NCBI RefSeq assembly: GCF_023893635.1
Contig: NZ_JAMWYK010000002.1
Coordinates: 62,001 to 126,000, forward strand
Source: Fructobacillus apis
GTDB lineage: Bacteria > Bacillota > Bacilli > Lactobacillales > Lactobacillaceae
DNA length: 64,000 bases
Direction of reading: 5' to 3'
Shown here: piece by piece, positions 16,526 to 24,840 of the stretch
Numbering within the stretch: the stretch's first letter is position 1
Layout: every line of letters starts with the position of its first letter
Position numbers and translations under genes: made by a program
The notes under the pieces: generated by a model
Database searches by the model: none
Seen by the model: the letters and a program-made list of their open reading frames with translations, nothing else
What the model was told of the DNA's origin: nothing

Positions 16526-17217
16526 GTACATGGTTTGCAGAAACATTCCCAAACGTCGTCTACCAAGGGTGGACGGGTGACACTGGTTGGTGGACAGCCA
16601 TCTTCCAAACGCTCTTCATGACCTTCTGGTCAGCCGTCTTCGGTGGCCTGCTCGGCTTGGTCTTTGGAGTCGGATTGGTCGTGACCGCACCGCGCGGTAT
16701 CACGCCAAACAAGACGCTCTTCTGGATTTTTGATAAGGTCGTTTCCGTCTTCCGTGCGGTACCATTCATCATCTTGTTGGCCTTCATCGCACCGTTCACG
16801 AAGCTCATCGTCGGAACACAAATCGGTGTAAACGCCGCTTTGGTCCCATTGTCATTGGGTGTCTTCCCATTCTACGCGCGCCAAATCCAAGTGGCCTTGT
16901 CCGAAGTGGACGCTGGTATCATCGAAGCCGCGCAATCAATCGGTGCTTCCTTCTCCCAAATCATCTTTGGGGTATACATCAAGGAAGGCCGCTCTGAAAT
17001 CATCCGCGTGTCTACGGTGACGTTGATTTCCTTGATTGGTTTGACGGCAATGGCCGGTGCCATCGGTGCCGGTGGTCTTGGAAACATGGCCGTGGCTTAC
17101 GGTTACAACCGCTTCGCCAACGACACGACCCTGGTCGCAACCATCCTCGTGTTGATCATGGTCTTGATCGTCCAGGTCACTGGTGACTGGTTGGCAAAGA
17201 AGTACAACCACAAGTAA
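16522..17217 (+). CDS. metI: Methionine ABC transporter permease MetI
   Basis: 231 aa, five membrane helices, with the EAA-type loop [11 protein letters not shown] and [17 protein letters not shown] typical of MetI. Starts inside the end of metN (ATGA overlap). Followed by a terminator, closing the T-box operon. Confidence 0.95.
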   Translation: MSTWFAETFPNVVYQGWTGDTGWWTAIFQTLFMTFWSAVFGGLLGLVFGVGLVVTAPRGITPNKTLFWIFDKVVSVFRAVPFIILLAFIAPFTKLIVGTQIGVNAALVPLSLGVFPFYARQIQVALSEVDAGIIEAAQSIGASFSQIIFGVYIKEGRSEIIRVSTVTLISLIGLTAMAGAIGAGGLGNMAVAYGYNRFANDTTLVATILVLIMVLIVQVTGDWLAKKYNHK

Positions 17218-17240
17218 TTTACCGCTATAAAAGTCAAAAA

Positions 17241-17266
17241 GCACCCGGAATCCCGGGTGCTTTTTT
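17241..17266 (+). terminator. Terminator of the met operon
   Basis: GCACCCGG (17241-17248), loop AATC, CCGGGTGC (17253-17260), T6. Confidence 0.9.
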
Positions 17267-17331
17267 ATACGCCATTAGCCAAAGTGTACCGTTTTGTTGT
17301 ACAATAATAACCTTGTTGGAGGTAGCAGAAA

Positions 17332-17997
17332 TTGACAGAACATCACTATCCCGCGCATGAGCGCGTCTTATTCATGAGCTTGCTTACAATGACTGCTGGC
17401 TCACTCGATGCCTATTCCTATCACGTGCACGGCCAGGTCTTTGCCGGTCTGCAGACTGGAAACATCGTCTTACTCGGAATCAACGTCAGCCAGTTTAACT
17501 GGGGCAGCGTTGGGCAATATGCCTTTTCACTGATGGCCTTTACAATCGGTACAATTCTCGTGAAGATGTTCCAACACCTTCGTGAAATCAAAGGCTTCTC
17601 AAAGGACAAAGAACGTCAATACGTTCTCTTATACATGACCATGTTGCTGACCTTGTCCGCCTTCTTTGGACATTCAGTTCCAAACATTGTCGGAACGGCC
17701 ATCCTCTCCTGTGCAGCCGCTGCGGCCCTGCAGGAGTTCCGTGTCTTGGAAGGTTCCCCTTTCATGCCGCTTTTGATGACCGGAAACCTTCGGGCACTTT
17801 GCGAAGCCGCCTACGACGGACTCTTTAAGAAGGACGTCGAGATGGCCCACCGTTCAAAGGACGTAGCGACCGCAGTGCTCGCCTTCTTCTTTGGCGCACT
17901 GTTTGTTTCACTGCTCATCCCCGTTGTTGGTGTCTACGCCATCCTCTTCTCAGCACTTTTGACGCTTTCCATGAGCTACATGGTGCACTGGGATTAG
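17332..17997 (+). CDS. DUF1275 (YoaK-type) membrane protein
   Basis: 221 aa, TTG start with GGAGG 8 nt upstream. DUF1275 pattern: AGSLDAYSYHVHGQVFAGLQTGNIVLLG near the N-terminus, about six membrane helices. Function of the family is unknown. Monocistronic, ends at the terminator 18021-18048. Confidence 0.88.
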   Translation: MTEHHYPAHERVLFMSLLTMTAGSLDAYSYHVHGQVFAGLQTGNIVLLGINVSQFNWGSVGQYAFSLMAFTIGTILVKMFQHLREIKGFSKDKERQYVLLYMTMLLTLSAFFGHSVPNIVGTAILSCAAAAALQEFRVLEGSPFMPLLMTGNLRALCEAAYDGLFKKDVEMAHRSKDVATAVLAFFFGALFVSLLIPVVGVYAILFSALLTLSMSYMVHWD

Positions 17998-18020
17998 CAA
18001 TTTAAAATGGCAAAGTCAAA

Positions 18021-18048
18021 GCCGGACGCTCCTCGCGTCCGGCTTTTT
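18021..18048 (+). terminator. Terminator, convergent genes
   Basis: GCCGGACGC (18021-18029) pairs with GCGTCCGGC (18035-18043), then T5. It separates the DUF1275 gene from the oppositely transcribed HerA-like gene. Confidence 0.85.
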
Positions 18049-19220
18049 ACATAGTATTTGGTTTTTGAATTTTTACAAATGAAGGGCGCTTATCAGCTGT
18101 CAGCAACAATGCTTCTCCTACTCCAAGTTTTGGTAATTTATTCAGTAACCTTTTCGACAATCCAAAACCTTCGAGCTCTTCTTTGGACTGGTAACGATGA
18201 ATCAGATTAGACCCGAACTGGCCCCGTAATACTTCAGGCAAATCCTTTAAGGATTGCGTCGAAACCACAACGTTTAGCTTGTGTTTACGACCCTCACGCA
18301 GTAAATGGAAGAGGCCATTTTCGTTTATTGGTTGTTGTTCCGGTATATAACGATGGATTTCATCTATAAAGATGGCGACAGGTATTTGGGCATTTTCACT
18401 CAATCTGTTTAATAGTACCTCATCCATTAAATAAGACAAAACTCTTTTTTGTATGGCGATATGTGGTTGAAGGGCTGATAAATTAACGATTAATGAACGT
18501 TTTTTATTGATTCGCTTTTCAAAAGTCCTCAAAATAAAGGACAATTCGTAATGGGTTCCTCCATTTTCTACTGGCTTAAAATGGAAGATTTGATTAAGTG
18601 TGCTGTCCTTCAGTAATTGTTTGAGCTGTTGAATATCCTCCCAATAGTAGCGTACTTTCACTCTGTCAATTTCTTGTCCGCACAACTTAAAGTTAGCATC
18701 ATCGGTTGAAAACGGGCGAGCAAATTCTTCGATAATTTGCTCGGGTAACAGTTCCATATTGTAGGTTTTATGTAACGAATTCAAGCCCTGTTCTTCCCGC
18801 TCAAAGTCATCCACAGAAAGATTGATTTTGGATAAGGCACCTCGCTTACCATTTTTTTTGCTGGATACGTAAAGAAGTGATGGCTGCGGCTAGCTTCGTT
18901 ATTAATAGCCCGTCCCAATTAAGGTTAAATAGTCCTACGAGCGTTTCTGCCGATTGATTCGACAGGTCAATATACGCATTTTGCGTCAATCGGTATTCAA
19001 CGCAATTATCCAAATCAAGGCCATATTCTCCGGTTGGATCAAAAACAATGTTGGTCAAATCGTTTTTCTGCAGTTCGTGAATCATGCGTTTTGCAGACGT
19101 AGACTTTCCTGAACCCGTTTGTCCGGTTATCAAAAGCTGCTTTGCCATTAATTGGTCATAGGTCATTTTAAAGGAACGAGAAAAAGACTTTTTTCCTAAG
19201 AAAATTCGGCTACTTGTCAT
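18047..19220 (-). pseudogene. HerA/FtsK-like ATPase (DUF87) interrupted by a one-base shift at an A8 run
   Basis: Two overlapping reading frames make one protein of about 390 aa. Part 1 (19220-18846) has Walker A TGQTGSGKS and FDPTGEYG. Part 2 (18814 onward, open in its frame back to the A-run) has Walker B VAIFIDEIHRYIP and STQSLKDLP. The frame is lost in eight A (coding strand; 18852-18859): seven A would restore QQKNGKRGALSK and full length. It may be a natural pseudogene, a phase-variable gene, a transcriptional-slippage gene or a read error. HerA-like ATPases pump DNA and often belong to phage-defence or DNA-repair pairs, but no nuclease partner is adjacent. Extended -10 TGCTATCAT lies inside the upstream terminator region. 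Confidence 0.8.
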
Positions 19221-19258
19221 GGTTGCACTCTCCCTACTTGTTCTTTCTTTATGATAGC

Positions 19259-19289
19259 AAAAAGCCTTCCGCTAAAGCGAAAGGCTTTT
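19259..19289 (-). terminator. Terminator of the bacteriocin/immunity operon
   Basis: AAAGCCTT and AAGGCTTT arms around CGCTTTAGCG on the minus strand, followed by T5. Confidence 0.8.
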
Positions 19290-19300
19290 GATATCGCAAC

Positions 19301-19951
19301 TTAGAGAAGTATAGATGCTAAAACCACTGAATCAATAACAAAATGCATGATCATCGGCCCATAAATCGATTCAGTCAAGCGGAATGTTTCATTCATTATC
19401 ATCCGACTACCAGCAAGTGCTACGATTGTCCAAGCAGACAATGGGTAAACCGCAAAATGTAGCAATGCAAAGATAATTCCAGTCACGAGGCTGCTTGCAT
19501 ACCAGGCAACCTGCGATTTCTTAAAGAAAACATACCCCGCTAAAAGAACCGGTAGAATGAACAATTCTTCATTCACAGCTGAAAACATAAATTCAACAAT
19601 GTACCAAAAAGTATCCCAAAAACTATGAATTTCTCTGACACCAAGAATAGCAGAGCTCGTAAATAAATCTGAATTGTTTGTAGAAGTCTTTTCTAAGGCC
19701 GCTACTAAGCCGACGAATACATCATTGATAACGGCCATGAAAATCGGGAACCAGATTGGCGCTACCATTTTACTGTACAGCTTATTAAAGCCTTCTGTTC
19801 CAAATAAAGTGAGCGTTATGGCACTACCAATTAAAGCAGTGCTCAAAAAAGCAAAATCAGATTGAAGCGTTACCGAGTAATACATCGCAACCGTGGCAAT
19901 AAATATAATCGGTAAAAACTTTGGTCTTTTAAGTGTATAATCCATCGACAT
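19301..19951 (-). CDS. CPBP-family membrane protein, probable bacteriocin immunity protein
   Basis: 216 aa with about seven membrane helices. CPBP (Abi/CAAX-protease-like) motifs are visible: EE in AVNEELFILPVL, F-x-x-x-H in FALLHFAV, and HFVID near the C-terminus. The usual Arg of the EExxxR motif is absent, so proteolytic activity is doubtful. Family members act as immunity proteins in many LAB bacteriocin loci. It lies 100 bp downstream of two double-glycine peptide genes on the same strand, with SD AAGGAG. Confidence 0.82.
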   Translation of the reverse strand: MSMDYTLKRPKFLPIIFIATVAMYYSVTLQSDFAFLSTALIGSAITLTLFGTEGFNKLYSKMVAPIWFPIFMAVINDVFVGLVAALEKTSTNNSDLFTSSAILGVREIHSFWDTFWYIVEFMFSAVNEELFILPVLLAGYVFFKKSQVAWYASSLVTGIIFALLHFAVYPLSAWTIVALAGSRMIMNETFRLTESIYGPMIMHFVIDSVVLASILL

Positions 19952-19976
19952 CTCCTTGTAGTTTATTAACCACCAA

Positions 19977-20002
19977 AAGGGCTACTTTTAGCAATAGCCC
20001 TT
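19977..20002 (-). terminator. Weak intergenic hairpin before the immunity gene
   Basis: AAGGGCTA/TAGCCCTT (19977-19984 with 19995-20002) on the minus strand, followed by TTTGG. It is a likely partial terminator that sets peptide mRNA above immunity mRNA, as in many bacteriocin operons. Confidence 0.55.
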
Positions 20003-20053
20003 CCAGTAGAATCAAGTTTCTTAATTGTTCAAATGACGATTCATTCGATTTTA

Positions 20054-20218
20054 TTATCGCTTACCGCGGAAACCTGCTATAAATCCTTCGCCAAATCCAA
20101 CCGCAAAATCACGATTATCAGCAACATGCGGAGGAAACGGTTTCCAAAGCATCCCTCCATTAACAGAAGCTAACTGTTCGTTCGTCAGGATATTGTTTTT
20201 ATCTAACATTATTTCCAT
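20054..20218 (-). CDS. Double-glycine bacteriocin-like precursor, peptide beta (54 aa)
   Basis: Too short for routine calling. SD GAGGT 7 nt before the ATG (a second ATG three codons later is possible). The leader ends LTNEQLASVNGG, matching the LSxxELxxIxGG processing consensus. Mature part of 32 residues: aromatic/proline start (MLWKPFPPH) and a helix with glycines 41, 45 and 49 spaced GxxxGxxxG (GFGEGFIAG), then RGKR. Tandem GxxxG motifs are the mark of class IIb two-peptide bacteriocins. Partner at 20235-20378. No transporter/protease gene is in view. Confidence 0.75.
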   Translation of the reverse strand: MEIMLDKNNILTNEQLASVNGGMLWKPFPPHVADNRDFAVGFGEGFIAGFRGKR

Positions 20219-20234
20219 TATTTTTACCTCACAC

Positions 20235-20378
20235 TTAGATAGGACAGGTTAACAAGACCTTTAAGGTGGTACCAGCTACGAATCCGAAGGCACGTCCTGC
20301 ATTTCGAGTGGCTTTGCTTCCACCATTAATCTTCATTAACTCATTATCCGTTAATTCGATTCCAAATTTATTATTCAT
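20235..20378 (-). CDS. Double-glycine bacteriocin-like precursor, peptide alpha (47 aa)
   Basis: SD AAGGAG upstream of ATG 20378. The leader ends ELTDNELMKINGG, an excellent double-glycine site after residue 20. Mature part of 27 residues: SKATRN, then glycines 28, 32 and 36 in GRAFGFVAG (GxxxGxxxG), then TTLKVLLTCPI with one cysteine. Both peptides share the core G-F-(V/I)-A-G. Only 16 nt separates the two genes. I recognise no named bacteriocin. Confidence 0.75.
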   Translation of the reverse strand: MNNKFGIELTDNELMKINGGSKATRNAGRAFGFVAGTTLKVLLTCPI

Positions 20379-20425
20379 CTTTTTATGACTCCTTATTTTA
20401 TTTGGATGAAACTTGATCCCTCCTC

Positions 20426-20455
20426 TTTATAACAGGTATTTTTTGTTTTGTGCAA
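20426..20455 (-). promoter_or_regulatory. Promoter of the bacteriocin operon
   Basis: TTGCAC (20450-20455), 18 bp, TATAAA (20426-20431) with TGT in front (extended -10). It looks constitutive; I see no clear pair of pheromone-response repeats. Confidence 0.6.
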
Positions 20456-20512
20456 ACTTTCACTATTTTATACTTTTTCTTTCTTTTTGTTTAACAAAAA
20501 TGCAAAATAAAA

Positions 20513-20543
20513 AAACCTTAAGTGAGGCATCACCTAAGGTTTT
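20513..20543 (-). terminator. Terminator of the gntR gene
   Basis: AAACCTTA/TAAGGTTT arms around GGTGATGCCTCAC on the minus strand, then T7. Confidence 0.85.
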
Positions 20544-20548
20544 GTTTA

Positions 20549-21247
20549 TTATCGTGTTAACTTAAATTCGAAGCGGTCACCCACGTAGTAGGAGCGAACG
20601 TATTCGAATGGATTGTCCTCTTGGTCGTATGAGACCTGGCGAACAGACAAGATTGGGTCACCACGCTTGATTTCAAGCAGGGCGGCTTGACGTTCCGTGG
20701 CGAGCGAAGCCGTCACCGTCTGGTCGGCGCGACCCGGTTGAATACCGGCGTCAATCAACGTCTTGTAAAGGGAGTCCGTCAAAGATGAACGGGTGAAATT
20801 GTTGACGAGTGAGACGGGCAAAGTCGTTTGCTCGAGCAAGATTGGTTCGTCATCCCCCATCCGCAGACGTTCCATGACCAAGACTTCGTCTTCGGCCTTC
20901 AACTTTAAGTGATCCATTTCGGAAACAGATGGCGTTGTGATTTTGTACGAAACCGTGACAGATTGTGCTTCACGGCCGGACTTTTTCATCAATTCTGTAA
21001 AGGAAGTGACGCCCAAAGCACGTTCGGAAACCTTCTTTTCGGCAACGAACGTTCCGGATCCAACACGGCGTTCCAGGATTCCTTCGTCAACCAATGTCTG
21101 AATGGCTTGACGGAGCGTCATCCGGGAAACATCGAAGGAAGCAGCCAGTTCACGTTCGGCGGGTAAGCGCTTGTTTGTCTTCCACTCACCTGCTGCAATA
21201 CGCTGTCTAATCTCGTTATGAATTTCAATGTAGCGGGGTATCGCCAT
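20549..21247 (-). CDS. GntR/HutC-family regulator with UTRA domain
   Basis: 232 aa. N-terminal winged HTH (RYIEIHNEIRQRIAAGEW, LPAERELAASFDVSRMTLRQAI, RVGSGTFVAEKK) and C-terminal UTRA ligand domain (EPILLEQTTLPVSL, FEYVRSYYVGDRFEF). Such proteins sense sugar phosphates or related metabolites. The gene stands alone. Its own promoter contains a TGGTCTAGTC site between -35 and -10, typical of autorepression by NagR/TreR-like members. Confidence 0.9.
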   Translation of the reverse strand: MAIPRYIEIHNEIRQRIAAGEWKTNKRLPAERELAASFDVSRMTLRQAIQTLVDEGILERRVGSGTFVAEKKVSERALGVTSFTELMKKSGREAQSVTVSYKITTPSVSEMDHLKLKAEDEVLVMERLRMGDDEPILLEQTTLPVSLVNNFTRSSLTDSLYKTLIDAGIQPGRADQTVTASLATERQAALLEIKRGDPILSVRQVSYDQEDNPFEYVRSYYVGDRFEFKLTR

Positions 21248-21309
21248 CTCAAAACCTCCCTTTGGATAAGTCCTTCATTCCTTTAGTTTTCAAGGTATCT
21301 TCTTGTTTT

Positions 21310-21338
21310 ATTATAATTGGTCTAGTCAGCAATTTCAA
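21310..21338 (-). promoter_or_regulatory. gntR promoter with internal operator
   Basis: TTGAAA (21333-21338), 17 bp, TATAAT (21310-21315) on the minus strand. The spacer holds GACTAGACCA (21318-21327), half of the TGGTCTAGACCA-type palindrome bound by HutC/NagR regulators. Confidence 0.65.
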
Positions 21339-21501
21339 ATCTGTCTTATATTTCATTCATCTTCTTTCGAAATCAGATCGACTTGTCCCGGTTTGATATA
21401 AGCAGGCTCATCCTCCCCTCTTCTAAGGCAAAGAAATCCCAACTTTTTTGCCGAATAGACTTGCAATTTCTAGAAAAAACCGATAATATATATCAAGTAA
21501 T

Positions 21502-21573
21502 TGCCCTTTAGCCAAGCGGTAAGGCGGTGGCTTCTGGTGCCATTATGCGCTGGTTCGAATCCAGCAAGGGCAA
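21502..21573 (+). tRNA. tRNA-Gln (CUG)
   Basis: Acceptor TGCCCTT/AAGGGCA, D-arm GCCAAGCGGTAAGGC, anticodon arm GTGGC-TTCTGGT-GCCAT with CTG at loop positions 34-36, T-arm GCTGG-TTCGAAT-CCAGC. The 3' CCA is not encoded. Followed by a terminator (GCGAGACC/GGTCTCGC then T7, 21584-21611). Confidence 0.92.
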
Positions 21574-21672
21574 TTTGATAAAAAGCGAGACCGAAAGGTC
21601 TCGCTTTTTTTGTTTTTACTTTCTTTTCCGAGAAATATGTTATGATACTAAAAAATCAGAAAGAGGCAAATA

Positions 21673-22197
21673 ATGAACATCCGTCCATTAGAAAAGCGCG
21701 ACCTGCCCCACATATACCGGCAGAAGAACTCCCGTTCCGTCATGGCCTTGTGGTTCGAAGAACCATACAACTCTTTTGACGAACTGACTTTACTTTACGA
21801 CCGCCACGTCTTAGACCAGACGGAGCGTCGTTTTGTGATTGAAAAGGATAACGCTTTTGCGGGGGTGGTTGAGTTGATGGAAATCAACACGATTCACCGC
21901 CACGCCGAAATTCAGATCATCATCGATTCCAAGTACCAGGGGCACGGCTTGGCCCAGGCTGGTATGAAGGCCGGAATCGAATACGGCTTCAACGTGTTGA
22001 ACCTCCACAAGATTTACCTCTTCGTGGACGCTGAAAACGCCGCGGCCATCCATATTTATAAGAAGCTTGGCTTCCAAGAAGAAGGTTGCTTGAAACAACA
22101 CTTTTTCGCCGAAGGCGAATACCACGATTCTTATATGATGGGCCTGTTTAGCGCCGACTTCCGCGCCAAGCAGAAAGTAACAGTCAAAGCTGATTGA
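21673..22197 (+). CDS. GNAT acetyltransferase, SpeG-like
   Basis: 174 aa. Acetyl-CoA loop QGHGLAQAGMKAGIEYGF and the C-terminal NLHKIYLFVDAENAAAIHIYKKLGF are typical of RimJ/SpeG GNAT enzymes; the N-terminus (IRPLEKRDLPHIYR) and ALWFEEPYNSFDEL resemble spermidine N-acetyltransferase. Substrate unproven. Ends at GCTGCCCG/CGGGCAGC terminator (22205-22230), then a TetR gene follows on the same strand. Confidence 0.85.
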   Translation: MNIRPLEKRDLPHIYRQKNSRSVMALWFEEPYNSFDELTLLYDRHVLDQTERRFVIEKDNAFAGVVELMEINTIHRHAEIQIIIDSKYQGHGLAQAGMKAGIEYGFNVLNLHKIYLFVDAENAAAIHIYKKLGFQEEGCLKQHFFAEGEYHDSYMMGLFSADFRAKQKVTVKAD

Positions 22198-22241
22198 TTC
22201 ACTAGCTGCCCGTTTCGGGCAGCTTTTTTTAGGAGAAAATG

Positions 22242-22829
22242 ATGAAAGTAAAAGACGACGTACGATACTCAAAAGCCGACTACGCCATCCGTCAGGCCTT
22301 CTTAGGATTACTCGAGAAAAAGAACTATAACAAGATTTCTGTCAAAGATATCATCGAAAGCGCGAGCGTGAACCGCTCGACTTTTTACGCCCACTACCTG
22401 GACAAAGAAGACTTGATGGAAAAAATCCAAGTTGATCTCATGGACAAACTTATCAATTCCTTGCCCGATGTCGACTGGTTGTCCGGCAGCATCCAAGAAC
22501 AGCTCCGCCTACGCTCCAGATCGTTTGTCACCATCACGTTCAAGCACAAAGACCTCGTCTCCTTGCTCCTCTCAGACAACGCCGAACACTCCTTTGAAAG
22601 TCGCATGCGCGCCCGAGCCGAAGACACGTTTTCAGCACTCACCCAAGATTTATCACTGACCATCCCATCCAAATACGCCCTGGCGCTGCTTTCCTCGTCT
22701 GTCATCAACTTCTTGACGACCTGGGTTCGGTCTGACTTTGAAGAGAGCCCAGAGGAACTGGCCGAAATCTTGGGTCAATTAATGCCAGATATTTTGCTCA
22801 AAATTCTGGACGATAAAAACCTCAGTTGA
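22242..22829 (+). CDS. TetR-family regulator
   Basis: 195 aa; the second of two adjacent ATGs is 6 nt from AGGAG and is chosen. N-terminal TetR HTH: FLGLLEKKNYNKISVKDIIESASVNRSTFYAHYLDKEDLM. The C-terminal region is of the TetR_C_8 type often found next to YhgE/Pip-like membrane proteins. The next gene is such a protein, so it is the probable target. Confidence 0.85.
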   Translation: MKVKDDVRYSKADYAIRQAFLGLLEKKNYNKISVKDIIESASVNRSTFYAHYLDKEDLMEKIQVDLMDKLINSLPDVDWLSGSIQEQLRLRSRSFVTITFKHKDLVSLLLSDNAEHSFESRMRARAEDTFSALTQDLSLTIPSKYALALLSSSVINFLTTWVRSDFEESPEELAEILGQLMPDILLKILDDKNLS

Positions 22830-22970
22830 GCGCTTTAAAACAACACTTGTCGGGATTTCAAATCGCTTCCACATCAAAGATATCCAACTTTTAACCAACG
22901 ATTGTTGGTTTTTTTATTTGCGCGGACTTTCTATAATTAAAAACAGCAAAACATAAGTGAGGAAAGAAAA

Positions 22971-24026
22971 ATGAAAGTATCATCACCAAAGTTTATTTTA
23001 AGCTTAGCTGTTGGGTTGACGGTGGTTCTCGGAATCATGATGACCGCCTTCTCACTCCCAGCCGTTAAGTCCGGCGTGCACAACGTGCCGATTGGAATCG
23101 TCACCACAAACGACCAGGCCTACCAAAAGATGGCCAAGCCATTGAAGGATAAGGACTTCGACGTCACGCAGTACCAGTCCGTTTCTGAAATGAAGAAGGC
23201 CGTGAACCACCGTGAAGTCTACGGGGCCTTCGCCTTATCTGAACAGGGCGATCTCACCCTCTACAAGGCTACGGCAGCATCCGCCGCTGTTTCACAGATG
23301 CTCGACCAAATCGGTGAGAACATCGTCTCTGGACAAAAGGCAGCAGCCAAGTCACAAATCATGCCGATGTTGAACCAAGCCCAAGATATTCAAACAGTAA
23401 AGGTCTTGAACCAGAAGCTGGCCGCCATCGACCAAAAGTCGCTCAAGACGGTCGAATTGAAGGGCTTCCCATCCGCTGACCCGAAGGGAACAGGTTTGGC
23501 CGCCGGTGCCTTGCCAATCGCCTTGGGTGGTTGGATTGGTTCCGTCGCCATTGCCAACGCGGTCAAAGGAAAGCGCCAAAAGTTCTGGGCTGCCATCGTC
23601 TTTGCCATCATCGGTGGACTCGGCTTGACCGCCGTTATCCAGTTCGGTGTCGGTACCTTTGACGGAAACTACTTCTTAACGTCACTCGGTGCCATGCTCG
23701 GTATCGCAGCCACAGCCTTCTTCGTCCTCGGACTGTTGGAAGTCATGGGAAACAAGGGATTGATCATCGCGGCCATCATGCTCATCTTGCTTGGTAACCC
23801 ACTCTCCGGTTTGCCATCCGCACCCGAGATGTTACCAGCCGGCTTTGGAGCCTTTGGACAACTCTTGCCACCTGGTGCAACGGGAACGCTCTTACGTAAC
23901 CTGACATTCTTTGACGGAAACGCAACGCTTATGCCACTCCTCGTACTCGGTGCCTACATCGCCTTTGGATTGATCCTCTTCGCCATTGGGAAGAAGTCCG
24001 TCATGATTGAAGACGTGAAAGCATAA
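22971..24026 (+). CDS. YhgE/Pip-like ABC-2-type membrane protein
   Basis: 351 aa. N-terminal membrane helix, a large extracellular loop (residues 35-165, NVPIGIVTTNDQAYQ, VYGAFALSEQGDLTLY), then five or six helices with LPPGATGTLLRNLTFF near the C-terminus, the DUF3533/YhgE pattern. No ATPase is adjacent. Likely repressed by the preceding TetR protein and involved in export or envelope stress; this is inference. Terminator GCGCATTACCT/AGGTAATGTGC follows (24036-24066). Confidence 0.8.
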   Translation: MKVSSPKFILSLAVGLTVVLGIMMTAFSLPAVKSGVHNVPIGIVTTNDQAYQKMAKPLKDKDFDVTQYQSVSEMKKAVNHREVYGAFALSEQGDLTLYKATAASAAVSQMLDQIGENIVSGQKAAAKSQIMPMLNQAQDIQTVKVLNQKLAAIDQKSLKTVELKGFPSADPKGTGLAAGALPIALGGWIGSVAIANAVKGKRQKFWAAIVFAIIGGLGLTAVIQFGVGTFDGNYFLTSLGAMLGIAATAFFVLGLLEVMGNKGLIIAAIMLILLGNPLSGLPSAPEMLPAGFGAFGQLLPPGATGTLLRNLTFFDGNATLMPLLVLGAYIAFGLILFAIGKKSVMIEDVKA

Positions 24027-24138
24027 GAATCATATAAAAAAGCGCATTACCTGAGGTAATGTGCTTTTTTTATATACATCGCTTCTGTAGAATAGAATCG
24101 TTAGAAAATTTACCGTATTTATTTTAAAGGAGAAAATC

Positions 24139-24378
24139 ATGGAAAAGACAATTAACAAGCACCTCTTCGTTTGGCTGGGGGCTTTCTTGTTTGGAAACCT
24201 TGCCGTCGATCGCTTCATGCGTGGTCAAATCGGAATTGGAATCTTAAAGTTGATTATCAACGCCGGTACATTTGGGCTTTGGGCTTTGATTGATTTGATC
24301 ATCGCCATCGTGAAGGCGTACAGCACATATTCTGACACGGAAGACTTGACGTTCGTAAACGGTCGTTATAGCCGATAA
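24139..24378 (+). CDS. TM2-domain membrane protein
   Basis: 79 aa, SD AAAGGAG. Two membrane helices (LFVWLGAFLFGNLAVDRFMRGQIGIGILKL and FGLWALIDLIIAIVKAY) match the TM2 domain, including the D-R-F and G-W/L-WALID pattern. Own terminator (24390-24411). Function unknown. Confidence 0.85.
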   Translation: MEKTINKHLFVWLGAFLFGNLAVDRFMRGQIGIGILKLIINAGTFGLWALIDLIIAIVKAYSTYSDTEDLTFVNGRYSR

Positions 24379-24480
24379 TAAGAAAAAGGCAGGAGATACT
24401 CCTGCCTTTTTTGTATCTTTTTTCTAAAAGAGTATACTAAACTTGTAATTTGTTTAGAACGATACAAAAGGAGAATGGTT

Positions 24481-24804
24481 TTGGAAGAAAAATTTGGACG
24501 CACATCATTTTTTGATGGGAATATTTTGAACTATATCGGTATTTCAGTTCTTAGTTTCTTGATTACAGTTTGCACATTGGGTATCTTGTCCCCATTAGCA
24601 ATCGTTTTAAAGTACGGCTGGTTTACTAACCACCGCGTTGTTAATGGTAAGCGCCTGCATTTCTCAGGTTCAGCTCTTGGACTTTTCGGAAACTGGATTA
24701 AATGGTTCCTACTTTCAATCATCACGCTTGGAATTTACTCGTTCTGGTTGACCATTAAGTTGGAAGACTGGAAAGCAAAGAACACCCACTTTCTTGAAGA
24801 ATAA
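24481..24804 (+). CDS. DUF898-type membrane protein
   Basis: Start set at TTG 24481 because AAGGAG (24468-24473) is 7 nt away; the ATG at 24475 is only 1 nt from the SD. The product is about 107 aa, with features FDGNILNYIGISVLSFLITVCTLGI, WFTNHRVVNGKRLHFSGSA and ITLGIYSFWLTIKLEDW, as in YjgN/DUF898 proteins. A bidirectional terminator (24811-24838) separates it from the next, convergent gene. Confidence 0.82.
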   Translation: MEEKFGRTSFFDGNILNYIGISVLSFLITVCTLGILSPLAIVLKYGWFTNHRVVNGKRLHFSGSALGLFGNWIKWFLLSIITLGIYSFWLTIKLEDWKAKNTHFLEE

Positions 24805-24840
24805 ATAAAAAAGCCTCGCTTTCCTGCGAGGCTTTTTCTT

